Assembly: GCA_002441265.1 (NCBI GenBank)
Contig: DJVQ01000019.1
Location: 7,270-17,603 of the forward strand
Origin: Syntrophaceae bacterium UBA6252
GTDB lineage: Bacteria; Desulfobacterota; Syntrophia; Syntrophales; UBA6807
Reading direction: 5' to 3'
Length of the DNA: 10,334 nucleotides
Shown: positions 7,060 to 10,334 of the stretch, one piece after another
How the letters are laid out: the number at the start of each line of letters is the position of its first letter
How positions within the stretch are numbered: the first letter of the stretch is position 1
Position numbers and translations under genes: made by a program
Notes under the pieces: generated by a model
Databases searched by the model: none
Told to the model about the DNA's origin: nothing
Seen by the model: only the letters and a program-made list of their open reading frames with translations

Positions 7060-7736
7060 GGTGCGTTCTCTCCTTCGTTTCCGCCCGTTCCCTTCCCGAA
7101 GAACAGGGGGTAATGCTTCCGGTACGTTTCCATAATGACGTCGTATGGTAGATCGGAATAAGTCCCGCGATCCTTTACATACTCCATGTACTTTTTCCCC
7201 TCCCCGTCGAAGGCATGGAAAACGGCGTCGTTCCTTCCGTCGAAATCGAGAGGGGGCACGCCGGCTTTCCTGCACAGGCCGATGTTGAAGGTGGGGGTCG
7301 CCTTGACCCACCGGCCGTCGAGAAAGAGCTCCGTGTAGCCGTGAAAGATGAAGAGGTCGGAGCCCATTTTTTCCCTGAGCTTTTCCGTGGTCAGGTGGTT
7401 TTTCACATCGGCGAACCTGAGGCGGCCCGGGATCCCGATCGCCCTGGCCGCCGCCGCGAGAAGGACCGCCTTGGGGACGCAGAATCCCCAGCCCCTCTTC
7501 AGGACGGCGCTGGCCCGGAATTCCTCGGGGCGAAAGGCGATCTGAAAGGGATCGTAACGGATGCCGTCGCGGACGGCGTAATAGAGACGCACCGCCCGTT
7601 CCGGCGCGGTGTTCCCGGGGGAGGCTGTCGTCCGGGCGAAATCCGCCACATCCGGCGAATCGCTGTCGAGATAGAAGGTCGGATCGAGATACAGGCGGGG
7701 TTCCCCCGCCGCCGGATCGGCTTCCTTTTCCATCAT
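7056..7736 (-). CDS. Transglutaminase-like superfamily protein
   Basis: This 226-aa protein shows the transglutaminase-like/cysteine-protease core. Visible parts are a helical lead-in with A-V-R-D-G-I-R-Y-D (54-62), the nucleophile region G-W-G-F-C-V-P-K-A (82-90) with Cys86, then A-I-G-I-P-G-R-L (99-106), and the histidine strand F-H-G-Y-T-E-L-F (131-138) with His132, followed by W-V-K-A-T-P-T-F-N (143-151). In most members the third catalytic residue is Asp in D-P-T; here it is Thr147, which may be a normal variant of this subfamily or may change activity. Bacterial relatives act as peptidases, hydrolases or amidases more often than as crosslinkers. No signal peptide is visible, although both neighbours are exported. 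Two ATGs are adjacent (7736 and 7733); AAGGAGG stands just before the first, which overlaps the TGA of the TPR gene. Its own TGA overlaps the protease ATG. Confidence 0.88.
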   Translation of the reverse strand: MMEKEADPAAGEPRLYLDPTFYLDSDSPDVADFARTTASPGNTAPERAVRLYYAVRDGIRYDPFQIAFRPEEFRASAVLKRGWGFCVPKAVLLAAAARAIGIPGRLRFADVKNHLTTEKLREKMGSDLFIFHGYTELFLDGRWVKATPTFNIGLCRKAGVPPLDFDGRNDAVFHAFDGEGKKYMEYVKDRGTYSDLPYDVIMETYRKHYPLFFGKGTGGNEGENAP

Positions 7737-8545
7737 GGCTCCTCCTTTTTTCCCCCTTTTCCGGGATGTTTCCCCCCGGCCGGACGTTTTTGCCCCCCGC
7801 CGGTCCTATCCCCCGCCGCGAGGTATTCCAGGAGGATGCAGCTGCTTTCCTCCCGGAGTTCGCAGGCCTTCCGGAGATCGCACAGGGCTTCCTCCAGGTT
7901 TCCCTTCTGCAGATAGGACTGGCCCCGTCCGTTGTAGCACCGGCCGTCCTCGGGACAGATCCCGATGGCCCTGGACAGGCTCTCGATGGCGCCGTCGTAA
8001 TCGGCTTTCATGAAACAGGCCATTCCCAGGGCGTACAGGGCCCGCCGGTCCGCCGGCCGGAGACGGACGGCAGCGGCGAAGTCCCTTGCGGCGAGATCGT
8101 GCCGGCGGTTCCACTTTCGATGGATATCGCCCCGCCACAGGTAGAGATCGGCATCGCCGGGTTCGCAGGCGATGGCCCGCGTGTAGTCGGCGAGGGCCTT
8201 TTCGTAATCCCCGAGACCCTCGAAGGCCCGTGCCCTCTGGCGGCAGGCCCCTTCGTCCCCGTTTTCCCGGTCGATCACCGCCGAGAAATCGGCGACGGCC
8301 TCTCCGAAAGACCCCTTTTCGAGAAAGGCGAGCCCCCGGTTGAAACGGGCCGACACCAGGTTGGGGTCCGCCGGGTCCCGGAGGGTTTCGATGATCCGGG
8401 TGTAGCAGGAAACGGCCTCGTCATAACGGCCGTCCCCGTAGAGGGCGTTTCCTTTTTCCAGGATGTCCTTCACGGGAAACGAGGGTCCGCACCCCGCCAG
8501 GACGAGGAGAAGAAGACAGGGGATCGTGAGGTGAAAAATCTTCAT
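7733..8545 (-). CDS. TPR-repeat lipoprotein
   Basis: The 270-aa protein begins with a lipoprotein signal: M-K-I-F, a hydrophobic run, and the lipobox V-L-A-G-C with the lipidated Cys at 19. About six tetratricopeptide repeats follow (roughly 27-60, 65-98, 99-132, 133-166, 167-200, 201-234), with typical A-x-x-D-Y/F-x-x-A-I patterns such as G-D-Y-E-K-A-L-A-D-Y (112-121). The last 24 residues are Gly/Lys-rich and probably unstructured. TPRs bind partner proteins, so it is likely a membrane-tethered scaffold; the partner may be one of the proteins made from the same operon. An ATG six codons upstream (8563) is also open. I prefer 8545 because it gives a compact signal peptide, but neither start has a strong ribosome binding site. 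It is the first gene of a four-gene operon. Confidence 0.87.
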   Translation of the reverse strand: MKIFHLTIPCLLLLVLAGCGPSFPVKDILEKGNALYGDGRYDEAVSCYTRIIETLRDPADPNLVSARFNRGLAFLEKGSFGEAVADFSAVIDRENGDEGACRQRARAFEGLGDYEKALADYTRAIACEPGDADLYLWRGDIHRKWNRRHDLAARDFAAAVRLRPADRRALYALGMACFMKADYDGAIESLSRAIGICPEDGRCYNGRGQSYLQKGNLEEALCDLRKACELREESSCILLEYLAAGDRTGGGQKRPAGGKHPGKGGKKEEP

Positions 8546-8625
8546 CGGGGCCGCCGTTTCCATGCAGGAATATCCGCCGGGCTCGTAAAAGCCGGAACAA
8601 TGCTGCTTCCGAAGCCATTAAATCT

Positions 8626-8660
8626 GGTTATTCTCTAGCAGAACTCGATTCCGATTGCAA
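8626..8660 (-). promoter_or_regulatory. Possible promoter of the TPR-transglutaminase-protease operon
   Basis: On the minus strand TTGCAA (8660-8655) is followed by a 17-bp spacer and TAGAGA preceded by TG-C, an extended -10-like arrangement. The -35 matches 4 of 6 and the -10 matches 3 of 6, so support is modest. Its -35 lies inside the dyad TTGCAATTTCGCAA, so a protein bound there would interfere with it. Confidence 0.3.
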
Positions 8661-8696
8661 TTTCGCAAGGCTGCATAAGGCTCTTCGCACTGCGAA
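8655..8696. promoter_or_regulatory. Two dyad-symmetric sites, candidate activator/operator region
   Basis: TTCGCA-C-TGCGAA (8684-8696) is a perfect inverted repeat with 6-bp arms. TTGC-AATTTC-GCAA (8655-8668) is a second, looser one. TTCGCA occurs in both (8662 and 8684), 22 bp apart, about two helical turns. They lie about 115-155 bp before the predicted start of the sigma-54 transcript, the usual distance for an NtrC-type activator, and also overlap the putative promoter of the divergent operon. Confidence 0.45.
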
Positions 8697-8712
8697 AACG
8701 CCTATTCATGGA

Positions 8713-8738
8713 AAGGCGGCCCGGCCGGGAACCGCCTT
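8713..8738. other. GC-rich hairpin in the divergent intergenic region
   Basis: AAGGCGG (8713-8719) pairs perfectly with CCGCCTT (8732-8738), and the loop contains the palindrome CCCGGCCGGG (8720-8729). Neither strand continues into a proper T-tract, so a terminator is doubtful. It sits between the dyads and the AT-rich segment and may insulate the two transcription units or act as a protein-binding dyad. Confidence 0.4.
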
Positions 8739-8741
8739 GGC

Positions 8742-8775
8742 AAAAATATAAATGATTTCATTATATTGCATTTTC
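8742..8775. promoter_or_regulatory. AT-rich segment with an inverted repeat upstream of the sigma-54-like promoter
   Basis: In an otherwise GC-rich window this stretch is almost all A and T. It contains AATATAAATGA (8745-8755) and TCATTATATT (8758-8767), an inverted repeat with one bulged base and a 2-nt centre. It lies between the upstream dyads and the -24/-12 element, where DNA bending (for example by IHF) is often needed for sigma-54 activation. No exact IHF consensus is visible. Confidence 0.4.
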
Positions 8776-8783
8776 GGCGGGGA

Positions 8784-8799
8784 TGGCACGATCCGTGCT
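8784..8799 (+). promoter_or_regulatory. Sigma-54 (-24/-12) type promoter
   Basis: TGGCAC (8784-8789), five bases, then GTGCT (8795-8799) matches the TGGCAC-N5-TTGCW consensus at all but one of the defined positions. The invariant GG and GC are separated by exactly 10 bp. Transcription would begin near 8810, giving a leader of about 33 nt that contains the AAAGGAG ribosome binding site of the next gene. Confidence 0.6.
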
Positions 8800-8842
8800 C
8801 TTTTGATTTGTGGAAGGATGCCTGCGAAAGGAGACGGGAGCA

Positions 8843-9196
8843 ATGACCGCAAAGGAAAGAGAAACACGTTCCGCCACGACGCAGTGGGACACCCTCCCGG
8901 GGAACGGCGAGAGGGAAAAATGGAAAGAGATCCTCGAGGACTTTTTCGAGATCCAGGAAGCCCCCCTCAGGGAGTCGTCCCCCCTGGGGCTCGACAGCGA
9001 GGATCCGGGCCTTTATTACGATCTCATGGGGTGGTTTTCCCTGGAACCGGGATTTTCCGTGGGCTTCACGCTTCCGGGATTCGAGAGGGTTTTCGCGCCC
9101 GTTTCGGCGAAGCCCGTTCTGCCGGACCGTTCCTTCGTTCCTTATTTCTGGGAATGGGGAAGCCTCCGGTACGACATTCCCGGCGGCGCCGCCTGA
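8843..9196 (+). CDS. Small orphan protein of unknown function
   Basis: The 117-aa product has no domain I recognise. It lacks cysteine, signal peptide and membrane segments. The N-terminal third (1-45) is charged and likely helical, around E-K-W-K-E-I-L-E-D-F-F-E-I. The rest is rich in Pro, Gly, Phe and Trp (Y-Y-D-L-M-G-W-F at 58-65; Y-F-W-E-W at 101-105), which suggests a compact binding or scaffold domain rather than an enzyme; there is no visible catalytic motif. Its codons end strongly in G or C like those of the neighbours, so it is a real gene. The ATG at 8843 has AAAGGAG nine bases upstream; a GTG at 8810 would coincide with the predicted transcript start and is rejected. It stands alone behind a sigma-54-like promoter and converges with sppA, so its expression is probably conditional. 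Confidence 0.75.
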   Translation: MTAKERETRSATTQWDTLPGNGEREKWKEILEDFFEIQEAPLRESSPLGLDSEDPGLYYDLMGWFSLEPGFSVGFTLPGFERVFAPVSAKPVLPDRSFVPYFWEWGSLRYDIPGGAA

Positions 9197-9238
9197 GGGA
9201 TTCCGGCGTTTTCGCCCGTGGAGGCGCTTCGGCGTAAA

Positions 9239-9255
9239 GGCCCGCGGCGCGGGCC
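9239..9255 (-). terminator. Probable terminator of sppA
   Basis: GGCCCGCG-G-CGCGGGCC is a perfect inverted repeat starting 8 bp beyond the sppA stop. Read on the minus strand it is followed by TTTA, a short T-run. On the plus strand there is no T-run. The upstream small dyads GGCGGCGCCGCC (9182-9193) and GGCGTTTTCGCC (9205-9216) may help to end the facing transcript. Confidence 0.5.
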
Positions 9256-9263
9256 GGAGGGAG

Positions 9264-10223
9264 TCAGGGGGTCCACAGGTACAGAAGCTGTATCCCCGTC
9301 GATAAGCGTTTTCCCATGGCAAGGAGGGAACCGCCGTCCCAGGACGGCGTCAGGGCGGAGGAATAGATCGTCCCCCTGTAGCTCCCCGGGCGCCCGTAGG
9401 TGACGATGCTGGCTTCCTTCAGACCGATCCGGGACTTGAGGGCGCCGATCCCGTCGCCGAGGTATCCGATGCGGTCCACCAGCCCTTCTTTCAGTGCCTG
9501 ATCCGCGGTGAAAATCCGGCCGTCCATGAGCCGGGGGAGGTCCTTTTCCTTCAGGGAGGGCCGGCCCTCCAGGATGACCCGGGCGAACCGCTGGTGAAGC
9601 GACGCCACGATGTCCCCCATGATCTTCCTTTCCTCGGCCGTGCTGGGCCGGAAGGGAGACCCCATATCCTTCAGATCGCCCGACTTGTAGGTTTCCTCCT
9701 CGATTCCGATCTTTTCGAGCAGTCCCCTGGCATTGATCTTCATGGCGATCACCGCGAAACTGCCGGTGATCGTCGTCGGGTGGGCGACGATCTCGTCCGC
9801 CGCCGCGGCCACGTAATAGGCCCCCGATGTGGCGGTGTCCATGAGGCAGGCCACGACGGGAACCTGCCTTTTCTTTTTCCACTCCAGGATTTCGTGACGG
9901 AGGATGTCGCTTGACGTGATGGTCCCGCCGGGGGAGTTCACCCGGAGGAGGAGCCCCCGGATGCTCCCGTCCTGCGCCGCCTTGTCCAGGGATTCCCTGA
10001 CGGTTTCCAGAAGCGAGGGGGCATCCTGGAAGAGGCCCCCCGTGATTTTCTCATCGGAGATGAAACCGGAAAGATCGAGGAGCAGGATCTTTTCCGCGCC
10101 CGTTCCCTCCAGCACCGTTTCCTCGAGGCCCGTCGTTTCCGGGAAGAGGGGGATCTGAACGAAGGTGCAGCCGGGAACGAGGACTGCGGCCGCCAGAAGA
10201 AGGGCGATGCAGGCTTTTTTCAT
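9264..10223 (-). CDS. sppA: Signal peptide peptidase SppA-type protease (S49), lipoprotein form
   Basis: SppA degrades leftover signal peptides and other membrane-associated peptides with a Ser/Lys dyad. This 319-aa protein is the short, single-domain type. Residues 4-18 are hydrophobic and end in L-V-P-G-C, so Cys19 is probably lipidated and the enzyme anchored on the outer face of the inner membrane or in the outer membrane. The S49 core is clear: L-L-L-R-V-N-S-P-G-G (91-100), the nucleophile Ser133 in T-A-T-S-G-A-Y-Y-V-A (130-139), and general-base Lys185 in S-G-D-L-K-D-M-G-S-P (181-190). Their spacing of 52 equals that of Bacillus subtilis SppA (S147/K199). F-T-A-D-Q-A-L-K-E-G-L-V-D (238-250) is the usual C-terminal signature. 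AAGGA lies about 11 bases before the ATG. It appears monocistronic; no convincing promoter is visible upstream. Confidence 0.93.
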   Translation of the reverse strand: MKKACIALLLAAAVLVPGCTFVQIPLFPETTGLEETVLEGTGAEKILLLDLSGFISDEKITGGLFQDAPSLLETVRESLDKAAQDGSIRGLLLRVNSPGGTITSSDILRHEILEWKKKRQVPVVACLMDTATSGAYYVAAAADEIVAHPTTITGSFAVIAMKINARGLLEKIGIEEETYKSGDLKDMGSPFRPSTAEERKIMGDIVASLHQRFARVILEGRPSLKEKDLPRLMDGRIFTADQALKEGLVDRIGYLGDGIGALKSRIGLKEASIVTYGRPGSYRGTIYSSALTPSWDGGSLLAMGKRLSTGIQLLYLWTP

Positions 10224-10269
10224 GGGGGTTCCGGTCCTTGTGCGTTATTTGCGAAAAGGCTATCACAGA

Positions 10270-10294
10270 CGGCCCGGAAAGGAAAGCCGGGCCG
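10270..10294. other. GC-rich hairpin upstream of sppA
   Basis: CGGCCCGG (10270-10277) and CCGGGCCG (10287-10294) form a perfect 8-bp stem with the loop AAAGGAAAG. No T-tract follows on either strand. It could be the end of the upstream transcription unit or a REP-like unit together with the adjacent direct repeats. Confidence 0.45.
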
Positions 10295-10295
10295 G

Positions 10296-10324
10296 GGGAC
10301 ACTGGAGGAAAAACCCGGGACACT
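10296..10324 (+). repeat. Two GGGACACT direct repeats, 21 bp apart
   Basis: GGGACACT occurs at 10296-10303 and 10317-10324, exactly two helical turns apart, each preceded by further G's (CCGG or CCCGG). This could be a tandem regulator site upstream of sppA or the margin of a REP-like or transposase-associated repeat extending past the window end. Confidence 0.5.
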
Positions 10325-10334
10325 TCCCGTATTT

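Noticed and set aside
7766..8638. Plus-strand open frame opposite the TPR lipoprotein
   Set aside because: It is the antisense shadow of a repeat protein with good signal peptide and TPR motifs.
8702..9322. Minus-strand open frame opposite the orphan gene
   Set aside because: It crosses the intergenic control region and the sppA end, has no ribosome binding site, and its composition is shadow-like; the plus-strand frame has better start and codon pattern.
1..10334. tRNA, rRNA, CRISPR array or insertion sequence
   Set aside because: No tRNA-like cloverleaf, regularly spaced repeat array or transposase motif was seen on either strand.

Overview
The window is GC-rich and gene-dense, with nine confident protein genes plus one small orphan gene on both strands and no RNA gene, CRISPR array or transposase gene. 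It looks like the chromosome of a Gram-negative bacterium: there is a BamD outer-membrane assembly lipoprotein, an SppA-type peptidase with a lipobox, a TPR lipoprotein and a sigma-54-like promoter. The mix of cobalamin adenosylation, an MTAP-family phosphorylase and a COG2187/COG0645-type fusion would suit Desulfobacterota (former Deltaproteobacteria, perhaps a Syntrophales-like anaerobe). That placement is an inference, not a measurement.

Left part (1-3053). A small plus-strand gene (108-542) encodes a protein made of two copies of a roughly 52-residue HTH-like unit, each ending in the motif RCQLGxF. It meets, tail to tail with overlapping stop codons, a two-gene minus-strand operon: an MTAP-family nucleoside phosphorylase (1770 to 1057) followed, through an ATGA overlap, by a PduO-type corrinoid adenosyltransferase (1060 to 539). 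The phosphorylase promoter faces away from that of thioredoxin (1942-2274), which is followed after 50 bp by bamD (2325-3053). Both divergent promoters are readable as sigma-70 types with exact TTGACA boxes.

Middle part (3057-8563). Four minus-strand genes form a tight operon read from right to left: a six-TPR lipoprotein, a transglutaminase-like protein, an exported subtilisin-family protease with an insertion in its catalytic domain and two C-terminal beta-type repeats, and an APH-like kinase/P-loop kinase fusion. The first two junctions are ATGA stop/start overlaps and the third gap is 19 bp. This set of envelope and proteolysis-related proteins is the most system-like part of the window.

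Right part (8564-10334). A 279-297 bp intergenic region separates that operon from a plus-strand orphan gene (8843-9196, 117 aa, no recognised domain). It holds a good -24/-12 (sigma-54) promoter about 45 bp before the start codon, an AT-rich dyad just upstream, and perfect or near-perfect dyads 100-150 bp upstream where enhancer-binding activators normally sit. A lipoprotein-type SppA (10223 to 9264) converges on the orphan gene. Upstream of sppA lie a GC-rich hairpin and two GGGACACT direct repeats exactly 21 bp apart that run to the window edge.
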